A DNA stretch of 24,980 nt from Bacillota bacterium (GCA_023459675.1 JAEWTC010000031.1:1-24980), one strand, 5' to 3'. Positions 14,777-21,989 are shown, counted from the stretch's first letter. The notes: generated by a model not told the origin, from the sequence alone. Translations and numbers: made by a program.

Positions 14777-15790
14777 TCAAAGCAGCTTTTTAATGCTGCT
14801 GCCCTCGTAAAGCTGCGTGGACAGCGTGATGATCTGGTTCAAGGGTTCCGAGGAGGTATCCGACAGCAAACGCAGGGTCTGCCTCGCCACGCATTCGCCG
14901 ATGGCGTTTTGCGGCTGTTTGACCAGCGTAAGGCTTGGGTACATCGCGCCGAACAGATCCAGCTTGTCAAACCCGATCACGGAAATATCGTCCGGCACGC
15001 GGCAGGAAGTTTCGTTCAGGGCGATCATCGCCCCGAGCGTCATCTCGTAATTGGTCACGAAAATCGCCGTGGGCCGCGGCGTCAGCGCGAGCAGCGCCTT
15101 CATCTGGGTGTAGCCGCCTTCCATGGAGTAATCGCTGAAACGTATCAAATCCTTATCGGGGATCAGGCCGTACTCCGCGCAGGCGTTGAGGTACCCTTCC
15201 CGCCGTTTCTGCGTCGTATAAATGCCCTCGTTGCCCAATATTACCCCGATGCTCCGGTGCCCGGCCTCCAGCAGATGGCGGGTCGCTTTCTCGGAAGCGT
15301 CCACGTTGTCCACCACAACGGCGCTCACCTTGCCGCTGTAAGCCTTCAGCATCCTGTCCACCAGGATGATCGGGATCTTCGCCTCCAGCGCGGGTTTCAG
15401 ATGCTCGCCCGTGGTATCGGTCGGCATATTGATCAGCCCGTCCACGCGCTTGTGCATCAGAAAGGAAACGGCGTCCTTCTCCCGCTTGGCGTTGGTACGG
15501 CAGTCGCATACGATCACGGCGTAATCGTGCTGGCGAAGGATATCTTCCATGGTGGTGATAATGGAGGTGATAAACTGGTTGCCCAGCTCCGGAATCACCA
15601 CGCCCACCGTGCGGCTTTGGCTGGTTTTCAGGCTGCGGGCGAACTCGTTGGGCACAAAACGAAGCGTGCGAACGGCGTCTTCGATCAGCTTCTGGTTTTT
15701 CGGCCTTACCTTGCCCCCGTTCAGATATTTGGATATCGTCGCCAGGCCCAGGCCCGTCATTCTGGCGATGTCTTTCATCGTGGCCGCCAT
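14777..15790 (-). CDS. LacI-family transcriptional regulator
   Basis: Sugar-responsive repressor, 337 residues. The DNA-binding domain is at 1-60: helix-turn-helix MKDIARMTGLGLATISKYLN (5-24), hinge region RFVPNEFARSLKT, then the sugar-binding core from about 60 (TVGVVIPELGNQF). ATG 15788-15790 follows AAGGGAGA; a second ATG four codons on is possible. Its recognition helix ends ATISKYLN where most relatives have ATVSRVLN. It is divergent from the aldolase operon and convergent with the importer operon. Palindromes of the AAnCGnTT class, the usual LacI-family target, are found at both promoters, so it probably represses both until its sugar or a phosphorylated intermediate appears. Confidence 0.93.
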   Translation of the reverse strand: MAATMKDIARMTGLGLATISKYLNGGKVRPKNQKLIEDAVRTLRFVPNEFARSLKTSQSRTVGVVIPELGNQFITSIITTMEDILRQHDYAVIVCDCRTNAKREKDAVSFLMHKRVDGLINMPTDTTGEHLKPALEAKIPIILVDRMLKAYSGKVSAVVVDNVDASEKATRHLLEAGHRSIGVILGNEGIYTTQKRREGYLNACAEYGLIPDKDLIRFSDYSMEGGYTQMKALLALTPRPTAIFVTNYEMTLGAMIALNETSCRVPDDISVIGFDKLDLFGAMYPSLTLVKQPQNAIGECVARQTLRLLSDTSSEPLNQIITLSTQLYEGSSIKKLL

Positions 15791-15835
15791 GCGAGTTCTC
15801 CCTTCGCTTTTTCAACGCGGTTGTTGCTGAATTTT

Positions 15836-15864
15836 ATTATACCAAATCTATGCAAATCGCACAA
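15836..15864 (-). promoter_or_regulatory. promoter of lacI
   Basis: On the minus strand TATAAT (15836-15841) is preceded by TGG, an extended -10, and by TTGTGC (15859-15864) at 17 bases. It lies about 45 bases before the lacI start. The partial -35 with a strong extended -10 suits a modest constitutive regulator promoter. Confidence 0.65.
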
Positions 15865-15906
15865 TGTGTTGTGTATTTTGTCTTTTAGGAACTGCTGGAA
15901 CCGCCG

Positions 15907-15918
15907 GAAAGCGCTTGA
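15907..15918 (+). promoter_or_regulatory. operator candidate O1 (AAGCGCTT)
   Basis: Palindrome AAGCGCTT (15909-15916) overlaps the first two bases of the -35 hexamer of the aldolase promoter. It is the upstream member of three AAnCGnTT sites. Confidence 0.5.
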
Positions 15919-15943
15919 CAGAGAAGCGTTTCAAGCATATAAT
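15915..15943 (+). promoter_or_regulatory. perfect-consensus sigma-A promoter of the aldolase operon
   Basis: TTGACA (15915-15920), exactly 17 bases, TATAAT (15938-15943): all twelve bases match the consensus. Transcription should start near 15950, about 30 bases before the aldolase ATG. Such an intrinsically strong promoter needs repression, and three operator-like sites overlap or flank it. Confidence 0.9.
15923..15932 (+). promoter_or_regulatory. operator candidate O2 (GAAGCGTTTC)
   Basis: Near-palindrome GAAGCGTTTC (15923-15932) sits wholly within the spacer between the -35 and -10 elements. Its centre is 15 bases from that of O1 and 29 from that of O3. Confidence 0.55.
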
Positions 15944-15951
15944 CGTAAACG

Positions 15952-15961
15952 GAAACGTTTC
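15952..15961 (+). promoter_or_regulatory. operator candidate O3 (perfect palindrome GAAACGTTTC)
   Basis: Perfect 10-base palindrome at about +2 to +12 of the aldolase transcript. A bound repressor here would block initiation. A related site occupies the corresponding position at the importer promoter (9896-9907). Confidence 0.7.
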
Positions 15962-15980
15962 GTTTATGAGGTGTTGTAGG

Positions 15981-16820
15981 ATGGCGTTGGTCACATCCCG
16001 GGAGTTGCTGCTAGCCGCACAGAAGAACGGTTATGCTGTGGCGGCTTTTAACGTAGAAAATATGGAAATGGCGCAGGCCGTTGTCGCTGCCGCCTGTCAG
16101 GCGCACGCGCCGGTCATCGTGCAAACCACGTCGGGTACGCTGAAATACGCCCCGCCCGCCGTGTTTGCCGGCCTTGTTCGGCAGCTGGCGGAAGCCGCGC
16201 AGGTGCCCGTGGCGCTGCATCTGGATCATGGAAACGGGCTGGAGCTTGCCAAGGCTTGCATTGCCGCGGGGTATACCTCGCTGATGATCGACGGGTCCAA
16301 CCTGCCCTTCGATGGTAACGTTACGCTTACCCAAAGCGTGGTACAGGCGGCGCAGGGCCTGCCCGTGGAAGCGGAGCTTGGCACCGTGGGCGGCAAGGAA
16401 GACGGGCACGAGGCCAAACCCCAGTATACCGACCCGCAGGAGGCTGCGCAGTTCGTTGCGCTCACCGGCATTTCCAGCTTTGCGGTTGCTATCGGCACCG
16501 CGCACGGCGTGTATAAAGGGATTCCGATACTGGATATCGGCCGTCTGGAACAGATCCGCCAAACCGTATCCGTGCCGCTCGTGCTGCACGGTACCAGCGG
16601 CGTGCCGCACGATCAGGTTCGCGCCTGCATCGCCCGGGGCATTTGCAAGGTGAATTACGCAACGGAGCTGCGGATTACGTTCTCCGACGCGGTAAAGGAA
16701 GCGCTGCGAAAGAAGCCGGAGGCGTTTGATCCGAAATATTACCTCGGCGCGGGCCGGGAAGCCGTGAAAGCGAAGGTGCTTGAATTGATTGCGCTGTGCG
16801 GCAGCGACGGGAAGGCCTGA
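15981..16820 (+). CDS. class II ketose-(bis)phosphate aldolase (GatY/KbaY/Fba-like)
   Basis: Zinc-dependent aldolase that would split a phosphorylated ketose into dihydroxyacetone phosphate and an aldehyde. It has 280 residues. The catalytic aspartate and first zinc histidine are D82 and H83 in LHLDHG, at the same numbers as in E. coli KbaY/GatY. Further marks are E132 in AELGTVGG, H175 in GTAHGVYKG and H203 in VLHGTSGVP, followed by ICKVNYATELR (221-231). I start at ATG 15981; an in-frame ATG at 15966 would place the GAGG ribosome site inside the coding region. It is first in an operon whose next gene, a sugar kinase, begins one base after its stop. Whether the true substrate is a bisphosphate (tagatose or fructose type) or a ketose 1-phosphate cannot be told; with only one kinase in the operon the latter deserves attention. 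Confidence 0.9.
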   Translation: MALVTSRELLLAAQKNGYAVAAFNVENMEMAQAVVAAACQAHAPVIVQTTSGTLKYAPPAVFAGLVRQLAEAAQVPVALHLDHGNGLELAKACIAAGYTSLMIDGSNLPFDGNVTLTQSVVQAAQGLPVEAELGTVGGKEDGHEAKPQYTDPQEAAQFVALTGISSFAVAIGTAHGVYKGIPILDIGRLEQIRQTVSVPLVLHGTSGVPHDQVRACIARGICKVNYATELRITFSDAVKEALRKKPEAFDPKYYLGAGREAVKAKVLELIALCGSDGKA

Positions 16821-16821
16821 T

Positions 16822-18318
16822 ATGCGCGCGTATCTGCTTGGCGTCGACGTAGGAACCTCCGCCTGCAAGGTGGCGCTGTTCCGCCCGGACGGCGGAGTGG
16901 CGGCGCAGGCAACGGCCGAATACCCCGTGTATTACCCGCAGCCCGGTTGGGCGGAGCAGGACCCGCAGGACTGGTGGAAGGCCATCTGCGCGTCGGTTCA
17001 GCGCGTACTTGCGGAAAGCGGCGTCGCGGCGGGAGAGATTGCCGGAATCGGCACCGACGGGCAAAGCTGGTCCGCCATCGCCATGGACGCAAACGGCGAA
17101 CCGCTGTGCAATACCCCCATCTGGACGGACACACGCGCCCGCAAAGAATGCGCGCAGATTATGGAACGCGTGCCCGGGGACGCGCTATTTGCGTTGTGCG
17201 GCAACCCCGTACAGCCCAGCTATACCCTCCCCAAAATACTCTGGTATCAAAACAACCGCCCGGATGTGTATCAAAAAACGGCGCACATCCTGCAATCCAA
17301 CAGCTATATCGTTTACAGGCTCACGGGGCGGATCACCCAGGATATTTCCCAGGGCTACGGCCTATGCTGCTTTGACATGCGCCGCGGGCAATGGAATTTG
17401 GATATCGCGCAGCAGCTGGGCGTACGTGCCGGGCTTCTGCCGGAGCTTTTCCCAAGCCATCAGGTCGTCGGCGCCGTTACCCGGGAAGCCGCGCGGGCAA
17501 CCGGGCTTCTGGAAGGAACGCCGGTCGTCGCCGGCGGGCTGGACGCCGCCTGCGGCACGCTGGGCGCCGGTGTGACCGAGCCCGGGCAAACGCAGGAGCA
17601 GGGAGGCCAGGCGGGCGGCATGAGCCTGTGCATCGGCGAGTACGCCGCCGACCCGCGCCTGATCCTCGGCCAGCACGTTGTGCCGGGCCGCTGGCTTTTG
17701 CAGGGCGGCACCACGGGCGGCGGGGGAGCGCTGAAATGGCTCCGGCAAACCGTTTGCCCGGATTTGGATTTCGGGCAGATGGACGCGCTGGCGGCCAGCG
17801 TGCCCGCCGCAAGCGATGGCGTGCTGTTTCTGCCCTACATGGCCGGGGAACGCAGCCCCATCTGGAACCCCAACGCCAGCGGCGTGTTTTTCGGGCTGAG
17901 CTATGCCAAAACCCGCGCGCACCTCATCCGCGCCGCCATGGAGGGCGTGGGGTATGCCCTGCGTCACAATCTGGAAACCGCGCAGGAGGCGGGCGCTTCG
18001 GCGCAAACGCTGCGGGCGATGGGCGGAAGCGCCAACAGCCTCGTTTGGACGCAAATAAAGGCGGATATCACCGGGCATCCTATCCAGGTGCCGGCCAGCG
18101 ATACCGCAACCACGCTCGGGGCGGCTTTGCTTGCGGGCGTAGGCACGGGCTTGTATGCAAACTTTGGGGACGCCTGTGCGAATACCGTAAAGGTCACCCG
18201 CTCCCATACGCCGGACGAGAGCCTCAAGCCCGCGTACGACCAGGGGTATGCGGCGTACCGGGAACTATACACCCGCCTGGAGCCCATGATGGCAGACGGC
18301 GGAACGGTGAAAGGATGA
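16822..18318 (+). CDS. FGGY-family carbohydrate kinase (xylulokinase-like)
   Basis: ATP-dependent sugar kinase of about 498 residues. The N-terminal phosphate-binding motif is GVDVGTS (7-13); the sugar pocket region is GTDGQSWSAI (77-86) and PIWTDTRA (99-106); the catalytic base is D241 in AGGLDAACGTLGAG; the C-terminal domain carries GGTTGGGGALKW, FLPYMAGERSPIWNP and RAMGGSANS. Plan and length match XylB. At the XylB GQMHG position it has GQSWS, so the pocket differs from that of true D-xylulokinase. ATG 16822 lies one base after the aldolase stop. In context it probably phosphorylates the ketose made by the dehydrogenase next door, giving the aldolase substrate. The name xylulokinase would be over-specific. 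Confidence 0.88.
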   Translation: MRAYLLGVDVGTSACKVALFRPDGGVAAQATAEYPVYYPQPGWAEQDPQDWWKAICASVQRVLAESGVAAGEIAGIGTDGQSWSAIAMDANGEPLCNTPIWTDTRARKECAQIMERVPGDALFALCGNPVQPSYTLPKILWYQNNRPDVYQKTAHILQSNSYIVYRLTGRITQDISQGYGLCCFDMRRGQWNLDIAQQLGVRAGLLPELFPSHQVVGAVTREAARATGLLEGTPVVAGGLDAACGTLGAGVTEPGQTQEQGGQAGGMSLCIGEYAADPRLILGQHVVPGRWLLQGGTTGGGGALKWLRQTVCPDLDFGQMDALAASVPAASDGVLFLPYMAGERSPIWNPNASGVFFGLSYAKTRAHLIRAAMEGVGYALRHNLETAQEAGASAQTLRAMGGSANSLVWTQIKADITGHPIQVPASDTATTLGAALLAGVGTGLYANFGDACANTVKVTRSHTPDESLKPAYDQGYAAYRELYTRLEPMMADGGTVKG

Positions 18319-18319
18319 T

Positions 18320-19372
18320 TTGAGCTTGAAAGCAGCCGTTCTTTTTGGAAACGAAGACCTTCGTTATACGGATTGGGATACCCCCGTCACCAAGCCCGGC
18401 ACCGTAAAGGTGCGCGTGCGCGCCACCGGCATTTGCGGCAGCGACGTACCGCGCGTCCTGCATAACGGCGCACATTTCTACCCCGTGGTACTCGGGCACG
18501 AGTTCAGCGGCGATATCGTGGAGGTCGGCACGGGCGTAGAGGGCCTCAAGCCCGGCGATACCGTGAGCGGCGCGCCGCTTGTGCCCTGTATGAAATGCGA
18601 TGATTGCCAGCGCGGCAACTTTGCCCTGTGCAGGCACTATTCGTTCATCGGCAGCCGCGAGCAGGGCAGCTTTGCGGACTATGTGGTGCTTCCGGCGCAA
18701 AACGCAGTGCAATACGATCCCTCCATTCCCTACGCACAGGCGGCGATGTTCGAGCCCTCCACGGTTGCCATCCACGGCCTGCTGCAGGGCGATTACCGCG
18801 GCGGCGGCACGGTGGCGGTGCTGGGCTTGGGCACGATCGGCATCTTCACCGCGCAATGGGCGCGGATTTTCGGCGCGAAGAAGCTGGTGGCGTTCGATAT
18901 CGACGACGGCCGTCTCGCGCTGGCGCGCCGCATGGGCGCGGATGAGACCGTGAACACCCTCGGGCCGGATTTTATGAAGCAGGCGCTTGCCTATACCGGC
19001 GGCGCGGGCTTTGACCACGTGTTTGAAACGGCGGGAAACCCCGTCACCATGCGCATGGCGTTCGAGCTTGCGGCCAATAAAGCAAACGTTTGCTTCATCG
19101 GCACGCCGCATCAGGACCTGAGCTTCACCCCCCGGCAGTGGGAGAACATGAACCGCAAGGAGTTCCGGCTGACCGGAAGCTGGATGAGCTATTCCGCGCC
19201 GTTCCCCGGCAGGGAATGGGAGCTGACGGCGCACTATTTCGCAACCGGCGCCCTGCGGTTTGATCCGGCGTTCATCTTCCGCACCTACCCGATGAAGGAC
19301 GCCGCCGAGGCCTTCGCTTTATACAAGGATCCGTCGCAGGTACACGGCAAAATCATGCTGGTCAACGAGTAA
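18320..19372 (+). CDS. zinc-dependent medium-chain polyol dehydrogenase, GatD-like
   Basis: Oxidoreductase interconverting a polyol (or polyol phosphate) and a ketose. It has 350 residues. Catalytic zinc ligands are C39, H60 and E61 (ICGSD, LGHEFSG), with E145 nearby; the structural zinc site is C90, C93, C96 and C104. The nucleotide fold is GLGTIG (169-174), and D193 at the end of the next strand favours NAD over NADP. Resemblance to E. coli galactitol-1-phosphate 5-dehydrogenase is clear by eye (SDVPRVLHNGAHFYP near 41-55 and GSWMSYSAPFPGREWE near the C-terminus). Starts at TTG 18320 or TTG 18326 are both possible; AAAGGA (18310-18315) serves either, and the second gives the family-like MKAAVLF. 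No PTS genes are near, so the substrate is probably not phosphorylated during uptake. Confidence 0.87.
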   Translation: MSLKAAVLFGNEDLRYTDWDTPVTKPGTVKVRVRATGICGSDVPRVLHNGAHFYPVVLGHEFSGDIVEVGTGVEGLKPGDTVSGAPLVPCMKCDDCQRGNFALCRHYSFIGSREQGSFADYVVLPAQNAVQYDPSIPYAQAAMFEPSTVAIHGLLQGDYRGGGTVAVLGLGTIGIFTAQWARIFGAKKLVAFDIDDGRLALARRMGADETVNTLGPDFMKQALAYTGGAGFDHVFETAGNPVTMRMAFELAANKANVCFIGTPHQDLSFTPRQWENMNRKEFRLTGSWMSYSAPFPGREWELTAHYFATGALRFDPAFIFRTYPMKDAAEAFALYKDPSQVHGKIMLVNE

Positions 19373-19435
19373 CACCGCGGCGGGATAATGCCGCAGAAGA
19401 CCCCGGAAACGATCATGAGGAAAGAAGGAGTTATC

Positions 19436-20449
19436 ATGGCAGAACATATCGACCCGAAACTGGTTCCCAAGCGCAAACTGTATACCGGCGAGGAAATCCC
19501 CTGCATCGGTATGGGCACTTTCGGCAGCGACCGTTTTACGCCCGCGCAGGTTTCGCAAGCCGTTGCCGGAGCCATCCGCTGCGGGTACCGCCTGTTCGAC
19601 TGCGCCGCGGTGTACGGCAATGAAGATTTGATCGGCACGGTGTTTGACCAGGCGCTGCGCGAAGGCGTTGTCAAGCGCGAGGAGCTGTTTATCACCTCGA
19701 AGGTGTGGAACGATATGCACGGACAGGGCGACGTGCTTTTATCCTGCGCCAAAACGCTGCGCGATTTGAAACTGGACGTGATCGACGCGTATTTCGTGCA
19801 CTGGCCGTTTGCCAACTATCACGCGCCGGGCTGCGACGGCGACAGCCGCAATCCCGACAGCAAACCGTTCTCCGCGGAGCGTTTCATGGCCACGTGGCGC
19901 CAGATGGAACGCTTGCACGATATGGGCCTGGTGCGCCATATCGGTATGAGCAGCATGACCATTCCCAAGCTCGAAGCCGTGCTGCCGCTGTGCCGCATCA
20001 AGCCGTCGCTCATCGAAATGGAGTTGCACCCGACGTATCAACAGCAGGAGCTGTATGATTATGTTGTAAGCCGCGGCATTCAGCCCATCGGGTTCTGCCC
20101 CATCGGCAGCCCCACGCGCCCGGACCGCGACAAAACCCCGGACGACGTTTCTGATATCGCCGTTCCCGCGGTTGTGGAAGTAGCCAAGGCGCACGGCGTT
20201 CACCCCGCGGTGATCTGCCTCAAGTGGGCCGTGCAGCGCGGGCAGATTCCCATTCCCTTCTCCGTTTACGAAAACGAGTATGTGTCCAATCTTCGCTGCA
20301 CAACGGTCGATCCGCTGACGGACAAAGAAATGGAAGCCCTGAAGACCGTGGAATGCAACAACCGCCTGATCAAGGGGCAGGTGTTCCTCTGGCCCGGCGC
20401 GAAGGATTGGCATGATCTGTGGGACGAAAACGGCACCATCACGAAATGA
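19436..20449 (+). CDS. aldo-keto reductase
   Basis: Reduces an aldose or other carbonyl to the alcohol, or the reverse, with NAD(P)H. It has 337 residues. The full catalytic tetrad is present: D55 and Y60 (FDCAAVYGNE), K89 (TSKVW) and H122 (VHWP). IGMGTFG (24-30) and GLVRHIGMSS are typical of the family. The start is ATG 19436 with AAGGAG five bases before it; the open frame back to 19388 has no ribosome site. The C-terminal cofactor segment reads IPFSVYENEYVSNL where most relatives have IPKS plus an ER pair, so the lysine/arginine set that grips the NADPH 2'-phosphate is not obvious and cofactor choice is uncertain. It lies between the polyol dehydrogenase and the mutarotase, fitting the aldose-to-polyol step. 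Confidence 0.88.
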   Translation: MAEHIDPKLVPKRKLYTGEEIPCIGMGTFGSDRFTPAQVSQAVAGAIRCGYRLFDCAAVYGNEDLIGTVFDQALREGVVKREELFITSKVWNDMHGQGDVLLSCAKTLRDLKLDVIDAYFVHWPFANYHAPGCDGDSRNPDSKPFSAERFMATWRQMERLHDMGLVRHIGMSSMTIPKLEAVLPLCRIKPSLIEMELHPTYQQQELYDYVVSRGIQPIGFCPIGSPTRPDRDKTPDDVSDIAVPAVVEVAKAHGVHPAVICLKWAVQRGQIPIPFSVYENEYVSNLRCTTVDPLTDKEMEALKTVECNNRLIKGQVFLWPGAKDWHDLWDENGTITK

Positions 20450-20458
20450 GGGCTGCAT

Positions 20459-20887
20459 ATGCTAAAAAACATACCGGGGCTGATGCCTCCGGAACTGATG
20501 AAAATCCTTTTGGAAATGGGCCATGGGGACGAACTGCTGCTGTGTGACGGCAACTATCCCAAGTTCGGCTGTCCGGAGCGCTGCGTGCGGATGGATGGGC
20601 ACGGGATCAGCGAAATTCTGGATATGCTGCTAAAGTTTTACCCGCTGGATTCCTATGTGGAGCACCCGGCTATCCTCATGGCGGTGCTTGCCGGCGATCC
20701 TTATAAGCCGGAAATCTGGGATGAATACCGTATGATCGGCAAACGTTACGAGGCCGACGGCCTGCGCGAGCAGGCGGTGGAGAAGCCGGAGTTTTATGAG
20801 CGCGGCCGGCACTGCTACGCGTGCATCGCCACCAGCGAGAAAGCGCTTTACGCAAACCTGATCCTCAAAAAGGGCGTCGTGAAATAA
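20459..20887 (+). CDS. FucU/RbsD-family sugar mutarotase
   Basis: Speeds exchange between anomers of an aldose. It has 142 residues, the FucU length. The N-terminal MLKNIPGLMPPELMKILLEM and GHGDE (21-25) place H22 at the number of the E. coli FucU catalytic histidine; the C-terminal FYERGRHCYACIAT..ALYANLILKKGVV is also FucU-like. ATG 20459 has GAGGG at 20448-20452, overlapping the previous stop. It is the last gene of the aldolase operon, followed by two hairpins. The presence of a mutarotase argues that the operon's starting sugar is an aldose in pyranose or furanose form, not a polyol. L-fucose itself is possible, but no fucose isomerase or AraD-type fuculose-phosphate aldolase is seen. 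Confidence 0.85.
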   Translation: MLKNIPGLMPPELMKILLEMGHGDELLLCDGNYPKFGCPERCVRMDGHGISEILDMLLKFYPLDSYVEHPAILMAVLAGDPYKPEIWDEYRMIGKRYEADGLREQAVEKPEFYERGRHCYACIATSEKALYANLILKKGVVK

Positions 20888-20891
20888 CTCC

Positions 20892-20919
20892 TGCGGCATA
20901 TTACCTCCAGTATGCCGCA
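20892..20919 (+). other. hairpin after the mutarotase gene
   Basis: Nine-base perfect stem TGCGGCATA (20892-20900) / TATGCCGCA (20911-20919) with a 10-base loop that contains CCTCC, complementary to a ribosome-binding site. No T-tract follows, so it may protect the 3' end or pause polymerase ahead of the true terminator 14 bases on. Confidence 0.6.
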
Positions 20920-20932
20920 TCCATCATCGCAG

Positions 20933-20965
20933 CCGCCTCCCCTGTTACAGGGGAGGCGGTTTCTT
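20933..20965 (+). terminator. Rho-independent terminator of the aldolase operon
   Basis: Perfect 12-base stem CCGCCTCCCCTG (20933-20944) / CAGGGGAGGCGG (20948-20959), loop TTA, then TTTCTT (20960-20965). Confidence 0.88.
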
Positions 20966-21015
20966 GTTGATATGCAGTTGACCGGTCCGTCCGATAGGCG
21001 GCCGATGCCCCGCGG

Positions 21016-21126
21016 CTTGGGCTGCCTCGCCGCAACACCTGCTGCTTGAATTCCTTCCCGCGCTTGGGTTGTCGCGTATTTCAACCCCTGCCCGTGTTTG
21101 GGCTGCCGGGTGCTTCAAACCCGGCG
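21016..21126. repeat. three imperfect repeats with small hairpins between convergent operons
   Basis: The motif YTTGGGYTGYC recurs at 21016-21026, 21063-21073 and 21097-21107, spaced 47 and 34 bases. The second copy folds as GGGTTG / CAACCC and the third as CCGGGT / ACCCGG. The third hairpin lies 35 bases past the permease stop of the minus-strand importer operon and may mark its transcript end. I see no gene in 20966-21160. Confidence 0.4.
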
Positions 21127-21160
21127 GCAGCACCGCATTTTTTACACAGTGTGGACTTGT

Positions 21161-21988
21161 TTATCCCTTCACCGCGCCGGACGTCAGGCCCTTCATGAAG
21201 GTTTTCTGCATGGACAGGTACAGAATGATAATCGGCAGCGACGCGAGCATCACGTTGGCAAACACCAGGTTCCACATGGAGGTATACGCGCCGATCGCGT
21301 TGTAGATGCCGGTCGTGATCGTTTTCCCGCCGCGGAAACCGAGGATATACATGGGGTTTAGGAAGTCGTTCCAAATCCACATGCCCAGGAAGATCACCGC
21401 GGTTGCGGTGCAGGGCTTGACCAGCGGGAAGATGATCTTGAAAAACGTCGTAAACGGGTTGGCGCCGTCGATATAGGCCGATTCGTCCAAACTCACGGGC
21501 AGCGTTTTGATGAACCCGACGTAGATAAAAATGGTCGTGCTGAAATACGTGCCTCCGTAAAACAGCAGCAGGCCGGGCATGGTGTACAGTAAGTGCAGGG
21601 CGCTGAGCGTTTTGATGCTCGGCACAAGCGTAACCACGGGCGGTATCATGATACCGGCAAGGGAGAAAACGTACAGCGCATTATAAACCTTGCCCTTCCG
21701 CCGGGCGATGATGTAGGCGGACATGGAGGTCAGCAGGATGATCAGCAGCACCGACAGGCCGGTGATGAGGATGCTGTTCTCGTATAACGCCAGCATGTTG
21801 GAGGATTCGAACGCGTCGATGAAGTTCTGAAAGGTGGGGGCAACGGGAAGGCTGAGCGGGGATTTAATGATCTCCGGATACGGTTTCACGGAGTTGACCA
21901 CCGCGATATACAGCGGCGCCAGGTATAAAAGCGCGAAAAGCAAAATCAGAAGCTTCCGCGCCCAGTTGCCGATCTTCGTCCAATTCAT
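21161..21988 (-). CDS. carbohydrate ABC importer permease, MalG-like (CUT1)
   Basis: Second membrane subunit of an oligosaccharide-type importer. It has 275 residues with six hydrophobic segments. The EAA loop that docks on the ATPase reads DESAYIDGANPFTTFFKIIF (about residues 169-188), with the conserved G of E.A..DGA. ATG 21986-21988 is one base past the stop of the MalF-like gene, so the pair is tightly coupled. C-terminal MQKTFMKGLTSGAVKG is typical of MalG-type proteins. No ATPase gene is in this operon, so a shared MsmX/UgpC-type ATPase encoded elsewhere is expected. Confidence 0.93.
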   Translation of the reverse strand: MNWTKIGNWARKLLILLFALLYLAPLYIAVVNSVKPYPEIIKSPLSLPVAPTFQNFIDAFESSNMLALYENSILITGLSVLLIILLTSMSAYIIARRKGKVYNALYVFSLAGIMIPPVVTLVPSIKTLSALHLLYTMPGLLLFYGGTYFSTTIFIYVGFIKTLPVSLDESAYIDGANPFTTFFKIIFPLVKPCTATAVIFLGMWIWNDFLNPMYILGFRGGKTITTGIYNAIGAYTSMWNLVFANVMLASLPIIILYLSMQKTFMKGLTSGAVKG

Positions 21989-21989
21989 G

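Noticed and set aside
15907..15961. CcpA cre sites at the aldolase promoter
   Set aside because: The palindromes miss the TG..CA ends of the cre consensus; the divergently encoded LacI protein explains them better.
16822..20887. Classical L-fucose pathway
   Set aside because: FucU-like mutarotase is present but there is no fucose isomerase and no AraD/FucA-type aldolase; the aldolase is of the Fba/GatY class.
21016..21126. CRISPR-like repeat array
   Set aside because: Units are short, imperfect and unevenly spaced, with no cas genes.
20848..21133. Small minus-strand open frames in the convergent gap
   Set aside because: They cross the terminators and repeats, lack ribosome sites and resemble nothing.
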